A stretch of DNA of 64,000 bases from Spelaeicoccus albus (GTDB lineage Bacteria > Actinomycetota > Actinomycetes > Actinomycetales > Brevibacteriaceae), in assembly GCF_013409065.1 (NCBI RefSeq), contig NZ_JACBZP010000001.1, positions 2,862,518-2,926,517 on the forward strand. Reading direction: 5' to 3'. Position numbers and translations under genes: made by a program. Below the pieces are notes generated by a model. That model had not been told where the DNA came from. It was given only the letters and a program-made list of their open reading frames with translations, and made no database searches. Positions 35,318-43,368 of this stretch are shown here, one piece after another; the first letter of the stretch is position 1; each line of letters starts with the position of its first letter.

Positions 35318-35338
35318 GAAATGGAGGGAGAAGCGGCG

Positions 35339-35818
35339 ATGACCGCGAAGAATATTTCCCTGGACGGCGTGGACAGGGCGTTACTGTCGGCGCTCAGCGT
35401 CAACGCCCGAATGTCCGGAAGCGCACTTGCCGAGAAGATCGGCGTCGCGGAATCGACCGTCTCGGTCCGGCTGCGTCGGTTGATCTCCGCGGGCGTGTTG
35501 CGCGGATTCCGGGCCGACATCGACGTGAGTACCTTCCAGACGGCCCTGCAAGCCATGATCGCCGTCCGGCTCCGTGCGCACGACGGTTCGCACGTACACA
35601 GCTTTCAGCAGGCCGCCCCGGGATGGCCCGGCGTCATCACGATGTTCCACACCGGCGGTGCCGACGATTACCTGCTGCACGTGATCGTCAAAGACTCGGC
35701 CGGGCTGCGCGATTTCGTGCTGCAATACCTGATCGGGCATCCGGCGGTTTTGCACACCGAGACCAACGTGATTTTCGACAGGGTCGACGGCGACGGCCTG
35801 GCTGCCGTGATCGGCTAG
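35339..35818 (+). CDS. Lrp/AsnC family transcriptional regulator
   Basis: 159 residues. The N-terminal helix-turn-helix is ISLDGVDRALLSALSVNARM with SGSALAEKIGVAESTVSVR; the C-terminal RAM ligand domain includes VRLRAHDGSHVHSF and GADDYLLHVIVKD. ATG 35339 follows GGAGGGAG, so an upstream in-frame ATG at 35321 is less likely. It is divergent from the trans-sulfuration enzyme and presumably controls it. GDPD begins immediately downstream. Confidence 0.92.
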   Translation: MTAKNISLDGVDRALLSALSVNARMSGSALAEKIGVAESTVSVRLRRLISAGVLRGFRADIDVSTFQTALQAMIAVRLRAHDGSHVHSFQQAAPGWPGVITMFHTGGADDYLLHVIVKDSAGLRDFVLQYLIGHPAVLHTETNVIFDRVDGDGLAAVIG

Positions 35819-35821
35819 GGT
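35816..35821 (+). promoter_or_regulatory. -10 element of a leaderless GDPD mRNA
   Basis: TAGGGT, 7 bases, then ATG 35829. It overlaps the Lrp stop region. Confidence 0.4.
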
Positions 35822-35828
35822 GATGCCG

Positions 35829-36587
35829 ATGCGACAGTTCCGGCCGACCGCTCATCGCGGCGGAGCCGCTCTCGACGCCAATTTAGGCATCGAGAATACG
35901 GTGCGCGCGTTCATGAATGCCCGCAACCTCGGATACACCTATCTGGAGACCGACGTCCGCACCAGCTGCGACGGCGTCCCGTACGTGCTGCACGATGCGG
36001 AGCTGACCCGGATGACCGGCATGCCCGGGCTGCTGTCGGAGACGACGTCGCGTGCGCTGGACGACGTGCTGGTGGCCGGGCGCGAACCCCTCCCCCGTCT
36101 TGAAGCAGTTCTGACCGAGCTGCCGGATTGCCATTTCAACATCGATTTGAAGGACGACGGCGCACCCCGCCGCGTTGCGGACGTGCTGACCCGTACCGGC
36201 GCGGCAAGCCGGGTCACCGTGGCTTCGTTCGACAATCGGCGGCTGCGGTTGTTCCGGCGTCTGATGCCGGACGTCGCCACGTCGGCCTCGACCCGCGAGA
36301 CGGCGCTGTTCGTCCTGGGCACCCTCCCCCGCCTTCGCCGGAGCGCGGTGGACGGCGGCGCGACCCGCCTCCAGCTGCCGCTGGACTACTCGGGCCTCCG
36401 CGTGGTCACTCGCCGGCTCGTTGAGCGGGCTCACCTCGCCGGGCTGGCCGTTGACGTGTGGACAATTGACGACCCGGCAGTCATGAACGAGCTGATTGAC
36501 CTGGGCGTCGACGGCATCGTGTCGGACGCCGTCGATGTTTTACGGGACGTGGCGGCAGCCCGCGAGCTTTGGCCAACCGGAGCCTGA
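35829..36587 (+). CDS. Glycerophosphodiester phosphodiesterase
   Basis: Hydrolyses glycerophosphodiesters to sn-glycerol-3-phosphate and an alcohol; 252 residues. GDPD motifs are visible: AHRGG at the start with ENT, LETDVRTSCDG and VLHDAELTRMTG, plus FNIDLKDD and the closing VDVWTIDDP and GVDGIVSD. The GTG/ATG codons before 35829 are possible alternatives. It ends 107 bases before rbpA. Confidence 0.92.
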   Translation: MRQFRPTAHRGGAALDANLGIENTVRAFMNARNLGYTYLETDVRTSCDGVPYVLHDAELTRMTGMPGLLSETTSRALDDVLVAGREPLPRLEAVLTELPDCHFNIDLKDDGAPRRVADVLTRTGAASRVTVASFDNRRLRLFRRLMPDVATSASTRETALFVLGTLPRLRRSAVDGGATRLQLPLDYSGLRVVTRRLVERAHLAGLAVDVWTIDDPAVMNELIDLGVDGIVSDAVDVLRDVAAARELWPTGA

Positions 36588-36611
36588 ACCGATAGACTGC
36601 CGTGTTGCACC

Positions 36612-36637
36612 GGAACAAACGCCGGGAGTCGCGCGTT
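36612..36637 (+). promoter_or_regulatory. Sigma-R/SigH-type promoter of rbpA
   Basis: GGAAC (36612-36616), exactly 18 bases, then GTT (36635-36637), close to the GGAAT-N18-GTT consensus of the oxidative-stress sigma factor SigR of Streptomyces. rbpA is a known SigR target there. The transcript would have a leader of about 50 bases. Confidence 0.6.
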
Positions 36638-36694
36638 GTCCGAGTGAAGACTTTTCCGCCGCGGATCGCGGCATCATCGATGAGAGGGTAAAGC

Positions 36695-37096
36695 ATGAGC
36701 GAGCGCAGCCTCCGAGGGACACAGCTTGGCTCCAGGAGCTTGGAGTCCGATGCCGGCGTTGAGCCGGCACCACGTCAGATTGCCGAATACGTGTGTGCGG
36801 ACGGCAGCACGTTCACCGTGCCGTTCTCGGTCGAAGCGGATATTCCGCAGACCTGGGAATCGGGCACCAGCGGCCACGGCATCCTCAAGGGGACGCAAGA
36901 GGCCGGCGCCGATGACGAGAAGCACGTGCGCACCCACTGGGACATGCTGCTCGAGCGGCGCAGCCCCGAAGAATTGCAGGCGCTTCTGGACGAGCGGCTG
37001 GAACTCTTGCACGCCGGCCGACTGCACCAGAGCCCGGCTACCGGCGAGAGCAAGGAATCGGCAAAGAAACCCGCCAAGCGCAAGGCCAAGAAGTAG
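36695..37096 (+). CDS. rbpA: RNA polymerase-binding protein RbpA
   Basis: Actinobacterial transcription factor that binds RNA polymerase and group 1/2 sigma factors and supports basal rifampicin tolerance. 133 residues: N-terminal LRGTQLGSRSLESD, APRQIAEYVCADGSTFTVPF, then the sigma-interaction THWDMLLERRSPEELQALL. The first zinc-type Cys pair is reduced to a single Cys (YVCADG), and the C-terminus carries a 25-residue Lys-rich tail. GAGAGGG precedes the ATG. A sigma-R-like promoter lies upstream. Confidence 0.96.
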   Translation: MSERSLRGTQLGSRSLESDAGVEPAPRQIAEYVCADGSTFTVPFSVEADIPQTWESGTSGHGILKGTQEAGADDEKHVRTHWDMLLERRSPEELQALLDERLELLHAGRLHQSPATGESKESAKKPAKRKAKK

Positions 37097-37102
37097 CAGG
37101 TC

Positions 37103-37885
37103 TTAATTCTTCCGGCGTCGGTTTGCCGCACGCCGCAACGGGCTCGTCAGCGATTTCAGCTGGCGGGCCCGTTGTCGTATCGCCCACGCCGTCGTCAAGA
37201 CGAAAGCCTCGCCCACTATGGCGCCGGTCATCTTGGAGGTGCCGTATTCTCGTTCGACGAACGTGATGGGCACCTCGGCGATGGCGAACCCGGCAAGCCT
37301 GCTGAGCCATGCCATGTCCACCTGGAAGCAATAGCCCTGCGACGAGATGGTGTCGAGGTCGAGCGCCTCGAGCACGCTGCGCCGGTAGGCGCGGAAGCCG
37401 GCAGTGGCGTCGTGCAGTCCGATTCCCATGGCCACCCGCACATACGTGTTCGCCGACCGGGACAGCAGCTGGCGACGCCGGGGCCAATTGACGACGCGTC
37501 CGCCCGGCACCCACCGCGACCCCAGTACGACGTCCGCGCCGGCAGTGATCGTGTCCAGCAGCCGCGGGAGATCCTCGCTGCGGTGTGAACCGTCGGCGTC
37601 CATTTCGACGAACACGTCGTAATCGTGCCCGAGCCCCCAGCGGAAGCCGGCGATATAGGCGTTGCCGAGCCCGGACTTGCGATGCCGGTGCAGTACGAAG
37701 ACACGGTCGGAATCCGCGGCGAGTGAATCGGCGATCCGTCCGGTGCCGTCGGGAGAATTGTCGTCGACGATGAGGATGTCGATCTCGCGGTCGCCGTCCA
37801 GGAGTGCGGTCACCGATGTCGGCAGGGAACGGCGTTCGTTATACGTCGGCATGACGACGAGCGTGCGGCTGCCGGGAACGGTCAT
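37103..37885 (-). CDS. ppm1: Polyprenol monophosphomannose synthase (GT2)
   Basis: Transfers mannose from GDP-mannose to polyprenyl phosphate for lipoglycan and protein mannosylation; 260 residues. GT2 motifs: VMPTYNERRSLP, the Asp pair ILIVDDNSPDGT, the metal-binding VEMDADGSH, and GSRWVPGG. The QGYCFQVDMAWL block is typical of dolichol-phosphate-mannose synthases. There is no N-acyltransferase (Lnt) domain fused as in mycobacterial Ppm1. It converges on rbpA, an adjacency also found in mycobacteria. Confidence 0.93.
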   Translation of the reverse strand: MTVPGSRTLVVMPTYNERRSLPTSVTALLDGDREIDILIVDDNSPDGTGRIADSLAADSDRVFVLHRHRKSGLGNAYIAGFRWGLGHDYDVFVEMDADGSHRSEDLPRLLDTITAGADVVLGSRWVPGGRVVNWPRRRQLLSRSANTYVRVAMGIGLHDATAGFRAYRRSVLEALDLDTISSQGYCFQVDMAWLSRLAGFAIAEVPITFVEREYGTSKMTGAIVGEAFVLTTAWAIRQRARQLKSLTSPLRRAANRRRKN

Positions 37886-38171
37886 CGGGCCCGCCTTAGT
37901 GTCACACTGGTCCGATCCGGTGCGGCCTTCGGGCCGAAAAGCTGCTGCAATTCGTTTTCTACTGACCGCCCGGATCGGACCATGTGCGACAAATCGGTCG
38001 TGATGACCAAGTACGAACCTACCTGTTGGTACGGTGGTGTCAATCCCGCTCTGACCAGGGACGATGCACGTTTGCGCTGGTCAGACGCACGCTCTGTCGG
38101 TGAATATTTCGTAAACCTTCGGCGTGTCCCGTGGCGTGTCGCGATTTTCGTGCTAGCGACTGTCGTCGGTC

Positions 38172-39245
38172 TCACGCGCTTCGACCCTGTTCGGACATGT
38201 GGACCCGCCGACCGCGGCGCACCGTCGACAAGCACGTGGGGCGGAACTCCGGATCGGCCAGGTCCGGCAGGCCCGGCGTGCCGGAGCGCGGATCGGTGCT
38301 CCAGGCGGCGATCCGCTCGTCGGCGACCTGTACCAGCAGATCGGTCGGCGCCCAGATCGTGAACGTGGCCTGCGCTCCGGGCACCAGCGCGCCGTCCCCC
38401 GGCCCGCCGGCGACGCGTCGGCCGCCGCGGGTGTGGGCAGTGAACGCGGCACGGGCGGAAATTCGCTCATTCGGGTCGTCGGCGAATACTGCAGCGCGCA
38501 CCGACCCCCACGGATCCGGCGCACCGTCCGTGCCGGCCGCTCCGAACGCAACCGGAATGCCCGCCTTGATCATGCTGCCGATGCGCGCCTCGCCGTCGCC
38601 GGGCCGGACGCCGACCGACAGCCTGCGCGAATTCATCTCGGCGATCATGTCGTCGGAGGCGGCGTGCGCGATATCGACGCGGTGGCCGGCCGCAGCAAGC
38701 CGGGCTCGGCCGGCAGACTCGGCAGCCGCATCGTACCCGGCAAGCACACGGGCCAGCTGTCCATCGTCCGCCGCCGTGAAGCGGGCTTGCAAGCCGGCCG
38801 ACGTGGCGGCCGCGATCTGAGCGGCGATGTCACCGTCGTCTCCGACCTCAGCGGCAAAACCGGTCAGCCACGGCGCGGCGTCCTTCCACTCGTCGGCTTC
38901 GGCGGCGGTAGACACCTGCGCGGCAATATAGACTGCCGTATCGGATTCCTCGTCGGGCGCGAACCGCTCGACGTCGTCCGCGCCGACCGTGATGTGAACC
39001 GCCGCGACGCCGCGGGCGGCACCGGCCGAGGCGGCGTCGGGCGCCGAGCCGTCCGCCAGGGCGTCCACGAACGCCGGCGTCACCAGCGCGCCGTCCAGCT
39101 CCACCACCTCCGCGCTGTCGCCGACGGCGCGCGCCGCCTCGTCCGATCCGACCCACGCCACCGAATCGCCGTCGATGAGCATGGCCGTGGCAAAGGGATC
39201 GGCCGGCGAATACACATCGCCGCCCAGAAAGAGAGTCTTGTGCAT
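38172..39245 (-). CDS. Amidohydrolase-like protein lacking the HxH metal site
   Basis: 357-residue relative of the amidohydrolase_3 (YtcJ) family. The N-terminal beta-sandwich start (TLFLGGDVYSPADPFATAML) and the C-terminal TAHTRGGRRVAGGPGDGALV and GAQATFTIW blocks are recognisable. The metal-binding TPGFxDxHxH is replaced by VTPAFVDALADGS, and the region that follows is rich in Ala/Asp. A later Asp in GTDG remains. Loss of hydrolase activity is likely. ATG 39245 is preceded closely by GGAGG. It lies upstream of ppm1 on the same strand, 286 bases away; that gap shows no convincing gene. Confidence 0.7.
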   Translation of the reverse strand: MHKTLFLGGDVYSPADPFATAMLIDGDSVAWVGSDEAARAVGDSAEVVELDGALVTPAFVDALADGSAPDAASAGAARGVAAVHITVGADDVERFAPDEESDTAVYIAAQVSTAAEADEWKDAAPWLTGFAAEVGDDGDIAAQIAAATSAGLQARFTAADDGQLARVLAGYDAAAESAGRARLAAAGHRVDIAHAASDDMIAEMNSRRLSVGVRPGDGEARIGSMIKAGIPVAFGAAGTDGAPDPWGSVRAAVFADDPNERISARAAFTAHTRGGRRVAGGPGDGALVPGAQATFTIWAPTDLLVQVADERIAAWSTDPRSGTPGLPDLADPEFRPTCLSTVRRGRRVHMSEQGRSA

Positions 39246-39365
39246 GTCCTCCAGTTTGCCGTGCCGCGCCGTCATGCGCTGCACCCGGTGGCCCATCTCA
39301 CGTCCGTGAGTCGTGACGGGGCCGGCGCCGACCGAACGGGGATGAGAAATGTCGGTGCCGCCCGA

Positions 39366-39371
39366 TAGAGT
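39366..39371 (+). promoter_or_regulatory. -10 element of the leaderless exonuclease-secA2 operon
   Basis: TAGAGT, 6 bases, then ATG 39378. It is the only promoter-like signal found for the three-gene operon. Confidence 0.55.
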
Positions 39372-39377
39372 CGACGC

Positions 39378-40352
39378 ATGACCGAAGACCCCGCGGCGCC
39401 GTCGCTACTCGTGCTGGACACCCCGGCGCTTTATTACCGGGCGTTTTATGCGATGCCCTCGTCGATCACGACCGACGACGGGCAGCCGGTGGGCGCCGTG
39501 CGCGGCCTGCTCGACATGATTGCGCACCTCATCGGAACCTACGGCGGGTCACATGTGCTCGCCTGTTGGGACGACGATTGGCGGCCGCAGTTCCGAGTCG
39601 ACCTCGTCCCCTCGTACAAGGCCCACCGGGTCACCGAGGACGGCCAGGAGACGCCGCCGGAGCTGTTGGCGCAGCTGGACTGGATCCGCACGGCGTTGCG
39701 CGCGGCGGACATCCCGGTGGCGGGCGTGCCCGGCTACGAGGCGGACGACGTGATCGCATCGCTTGTCACGGCAGCAGCCGGCGACAAAGTGGTAGTCACC
39801 GGCGATCGCGACTTGTTCCAGCTGGTCGATGACGACGTCAACGTCGTCTATCCGGGCAAATCGATCCGCGAAGCCACCCGCATCGATCCGACGATCTTGC
39901 GCGACGAGTACTCGGTCGCATCCGGCACGGCGTACGCCGTGATGGCGACGTTGCGCGGCGATCCGTCCGACGGATTGCCCGGCGTGGCCGGCGTCGGCGC
40001 CAAAACCGCTGCCAAGCTCGTGGACGCGTTCGGCGATCTCGACGGCATCATCGATGCCGCGGCCGATCCGGTCAAACCGATGACCCCCCGTATCGCTGCG
40101 GCGATCGAGCAATCGGCCGATGACCTGCGCCGGGCGTACCGGGTCGTCACGACCGTCAAAGACCTTCCGGTGTCATCGTGGGTCGACGGCGCCGGCGCGC
40201 CGGTCGCCGGCGCATTCGATACGGCCGCCGACCGGTCGGCGGCGCTGACCTGGGCGAAGCCGCTACGTGTCGATTCGAGCTTGAGTCGGCTTCTTGCCGC
40301 TCGCGACCGCGCTGCCGCCGACGGGGCCGCCGACAACAGGGAGCAATCATGA
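39378..40352 (+). CDS. 5'-3' exonuclease (FEN-like)
   Basis: Flap/5'-nuclease homolog of 324 residues without a polymerase domain, like mycobacterial Rv2090. Acidic metal-site motifs are LLVLDTPALYYRAFYA, GYEADDVIASL and VVTGDRDLFQL; the helix-3-turn-helix is DGLPGVAGVGAKTAAKL. It overlaps the DnaQ-like gene by 4 bases (ATGA). Role: flap or Okazaki-fragment processing, probably secondary to the DNA polymerase I domain. Confidence 0.93.
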   Translation: MTEDPAAPSLLVLDTPALYYRAFYAMPSSITTDDGQPVGAVRGLLDMIAHLIGTYGGSHVLACWDDDWRPQFRVDLVPSYKAHRVTEDGQETPPELLAQLDWIRTALRAADIPVAGVPGYEADDVIASLVTAAAGDKVVVTGDRDLFQLVDDDVNVVYPGKSIREATRIDPTILRDEYSVASGTAYAVMATLRGDPSDGLPGVAGVGAKTAAKLVDAFGDLDGIIDAAADPVKPMTPRIAAAIEQSADDLRRAYRVVTTVKDLPVSSWVDGAGAPVAGAFDTAADRSAALTWAKPLRVDSSLSRLLAARDRAAADGAADNREQS

Positions 40353-41077
40353 TCTCGAACCAGATCAGCTGGACTGCGGGCGCATTGCTGGCCTTCGATT
40401 TGGAGACGACGGGCGTGGACCCCGCCACCGCCCGCATCGTGACGGCGACCGCTGCCGAGCTCGGCCCGGGACCCGATCCGTTGACCCGGGCAATCACCGA
40501 CACCCGTGAATGGCTCGTCGACCCGGGCATCGACATTCCGGAATCTGCCGTGGCCATCCACGGCATCACGTCGGCGCGTGCGCGGGCGGAGGGCATGCCG
40601 GCGGCCGCCGCGCTGCAGCAGATCATTGACCGGATCGGTCAGGCTGCTCGACAGGGAATCCCGGTGGTCGGGCACAATGTCAGTTACGATCTGACGGTGC
40701 TGCACGCCGAAGCGCTTCGCTGGCACCTGGATCCACCGAACCCACAGAAAGGCACCCTAGGGTGGGTGATAGACACCCTAGTGATGGACAAACACATGGA
40801 TCGATTCCGCCGAGGAAAACGTACTCTCGAGGTCACGGCCGCGCATTACGGCGTGCCGTTGACGAACGCCCACGACGCGACGTCGGATGCCGTTGCCGCA
40901 GCCCGTGTCGCCGCCGTCCTGGGCCACCGTTACCCCGATTTGGCCGGACACACCGCCGAACAGCTGCACGCGCTGCAAGCCGACTGGAAACGGGAACAAG
41001 CGGCGAGCCTGCAATCGTATTTGCGTCGGCACAACCCCGACGCCGTCGTCGACGGTGCCTGGCCGGTGACCCTCTGA
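40349..41077 (+). CDS. DnaQ-like 3'-5' exonuclease
   Basis: 242-residue DEDDh exonuclease: AFDLETTG (DxE), then IPVVGHNVSYDL and HDATSDAVAAARV carrying the remaining Asp and His. It is a stand-alone proofreading-type protein, possibly an epsilon-like subunit or repair nuclease. ATG 40349 is preceded by AGGGAG and overlaps the upstream stop; its own stop shares an A with the secA2 start (TGATG). Frames opening at 40178 are rejected as arginine-rich. Confidence 0.92.
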   Translation: MISNQISWTAGALLAFDLETTGVDPATARIVTATAAELGPGPDPLTRAITDTREWLVDPGIDIPESAVAIHGITSARARAEGMPAAAALQQIIDRIGQAARQGIPVVGHNVSYDLTVLHAEALRWHLDPPNPQKGTLGWVIDTLVMDKHMDRFRRGKRTLEVTAAHYGVPLTNAHDATSDAVAAARVAAVLGHRYPDLAGHTAEQLHALQADWKREQAASLQSYLRRHNPDAVVDGAWPVTL

Positions 41078-43362
41078 TGGCCGTCGGCACCTTGTTCTCC
41101 CGATTGCTGAACCGCCCGGGCGCTGCGGCCAGCAGCAGCTTCCGGTGGGCGCACGCCGCATTGAAGCAGATCGGCGACGCGGAGAAAGAGCTGAAGAAAC
41201 TCAGCGACGATGAATTGCGCGACGCTGCCGGCGACGTGTACGGCGACGGCGAACCGACGCGCGCCCAACACATCGAATTCGTCGGCATCGCCCGCGAAGC
41301 CGGGCGGCGCGCGCTCGATGAACGCGCATTCGATACGCAGATCCTCGGCACGCTCGGACTCTTATCGGGCCACGTGGTCGAAATGGCCACCGGCGAAGGC
41401 AAGACTCTTGCCGGCGCGATGGCCGCCGCCGGGTGGGCGTTGGCCGGCCGCAGTGTGCATGTGCTCAGCGTCAACGACTATTTGGCCGGGCGCGACCGCG
41501 AGTGGATGCTGCCGCTGCACGAAATGCTCGGCGTCGCAACCGATTCGATCGATCAGAACACTCCTGCCGATGACAGGCAGCGAGCCTACGCCGCCCCGAT
41601 CTGTTATGCGGCCGTCAATGAGGTCGGCTTCGACCTGCTGCGCGATCGCTTCATCGAACGCGACGCCGACCAACGCATCGAAGAATTCGACGTCGTCCTT
41701 GTCGATGAGGCCGATTCGATCCTCATCGACGAGGCGCGCGTGCCGCTCGTTTTGGCCGGCAGCACGAACACCGAAGCGTTCGACGCCGAACTTCCGCGGA
41801 TCATCGCGGAGCTGGATCCCGACGTGCATTACGAGGTCAGCCCCGACAACCGAGCGGTCAGCTTGACCGGAGCCGGCCTGGACGCCGTCGAAGAACGACT
41901 GGGCGGTATCGACCTTTACGGCGACGATTCCGACCGTCTTTCAGCCGTCAACATAGCGTTGTATGCGCACGCCCTGGTCCACCGCGACGTCGACTATCTG
42001 GTGGTTGACGGGCAGATCCGGCTCGTCAGCGATTCTCGCGGCCGCGTGGCGCAGTTGCAACGTTGGCCGGACGGGCTTCAAGCGGCTGTCGAAGCGAAAG
42101 AAGAAGTCAGCGCGACGGCCAGCGGCGAGATCCTCGACTCGATCACCGTCGAAGAGCTGATCAACTCCTACCGCAGCATTTGCGGCATGACGGGGACGGC
42201 GGTTGCCGTCGGCGAGGACTTGCGCGAGTTCTACGGGCTCGAGATCGCCGTCATCGATCCGAACGTGCCGTGCGTGCGCGACGACGAAGAGGATCGGATC
42301 TACGCCACCACCGCGGCCAAGGACAAGGCGCTCATCTCCGAAGTCCGCAAGCACCACCGACTCGGCAGGCCCGTTCTGATCGGCACGCGCAGCGTGGCCG
42401 ATAGTGAACGGCTTGCCGAACAGTTGACGTCCCGGCGAATCGACGTCGAGGTGCTCAACGCGAAAGACGACAAGCGCGAGGCCGAGATCATCGCCAAAGC
42501 CGGCGCCAAGAGTGCCGTGACCGTGTCGACGCAAATGGCCGGGCGCGGCACGGACATCCGTCTTGGCGGCGACGAAGTCGTCGACTTGGGCGGCCTCGTC
42601 GTGATCGGCGCGGGACGCTACCACAGCTCCCGGCTCGACGATCAGCTGCGCGGCCGGTCCGGTCGGCAAGGCGACCCGGGCAGTTCGGTCTTCTTCACCA
42701 GCCTCGACGACGACTTGTTCCGGCGCGTGCCGGAAGCGTCCAGGCTCGCGGACGCCGCCGACGAGAGCGGCCGTGTCACGCACCGCCGTGCCGCGCCGCT
42801 GTTGGAGCACGCGCAACGGATTCTGGAAGGCGAGAACACGGCAATCCACCGCGACACGTGGCGGTTCAATCAGTTGGTGCAAAAGCAGCGATCGCTTGTG
42901 CTCGATAAGCGCGAGGGCATTCGCCATGACGGGGTTGGCCAAAGCGAAGTGATTGAGGGCGCCCGCGATTCGATAGTCGACGACGCGATCGAGGAATTCG
43001 GCGAAGCGGCAGTGCACGCCGGACTGCGCGACGCGCTACTGTTCCATCTGGACGAGCGGTGGGTCGAGCACTTGGAATTCCTGAACGATCTTCGCGAAGG
43101 CATCCACTTGCGCAGCTTGGCCCGGGAAAAGCCGCACGAGGCGTTCAACATCGAGTCCATCAAGGCGTTTGAAACGTTTTGGCCCGATGTCCTCTCCTCG
43201 ACGATCGACACCGTGAACAACGCGGAATTCAACGAGAACGGCATCGACCTGGTCGGACACGGGATGCGGCGGCCGAGTTCGACGTGGACCTATCTGACCA
43301 CCGAGTCGGTGTCGAGCTCGGACATCGAATCGTTCGTCCGACGGCTCGGCAAGAAGGGCTGA
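41077..43362 (+). CDS. secA2: Accessory Sec translocase ATPase SecA2
   Basis: DEAD-like motor of the accessory Sec pathway, 761 residues against about 900 for SecA1. Walker A is MATGEGKTL, Walker B VDEADSILIDEAR, and the second motor domain has TQMAGRGTDIRLGG and DQLRGRSGRQGD. The C-terminal zinc tail of SecA1 is absent, which is the main basis for the SecA2 call. It is third in an overlapping operon with two DNA exonucleases, an unusual partnership. Substrates are unknown. Confidence 0.93.
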   Translation: MAVGTLFSRLLNRPGAAASSSFRWAHAALKQIGDAEKELKKLSDDELRDAAGDVYGDGEPTRAQHIEFVGIAREAGRRALDERAFDTQILGTLGLLSGHVVEMATGEGKTLAGAMAAAGWALAGRSVHVLSVNDYLAGRDREWMLPLHEMLGVATDSIDQNTPADDRQRAYAAPICYAAVNEVGFDLLRDRFIERDADQRIEEFDVVLVDEADSILIDEARVPLVLAGSTNTEAFDAELPRIIAELDPDVHYEVSPDNRAVSLTGAGLDAVEERLGGIDLYGDDSDRLSAVNIALYAHALVHRDVDYLVVDGQIRLVSDSRGRVAQLQRWPDGLQAAVEAKEEVSATASGEILDSITVEELINSYRSICGMTGTAVAVGEDLREFYGLEIAVIDPNVPCVRDDEEDRIYATTAAKDKALISEVRKHHRLGRPVLIGTRSVADSERLAEQLTSRRIDVEVLNAKDDKREAEIIAKAGAKSAVTVSTQMAGRGTDIRLGGDEVVDLGGLVVIGAGRYHSSRLDDQLRGRSGRQGDPGSSVFFTSLDDDLFRRVPEASRLADAADESGRVTHRRAAPLLEHAQRILEGENTAIHRDTWRFNQLVQKQRSLVLDKREGIRHDGVGQSEVIEGARDSIVDDAIEEFGEAAVHAGLRDALLFHLDERWVEHLEFLNDLREGIHLRSLAREKPHEAFNIESIKAFETFWPDVLSSTIDTVNNAEFNENGIDLVGHGMRRPSSTWTYLTTESVSSSDIESFVRRLGKKG

Positions 43363-43368
43363 GCGGGA

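Noticed and set aside
37886-38171. Possible small gene between ppm1 and the amidohydrolase-like gene
   Set aside because: Short frames exist on both strands, but none has a Shine-Dalgarno, a consistent codon pattern or a known motif; treated as intergenic.
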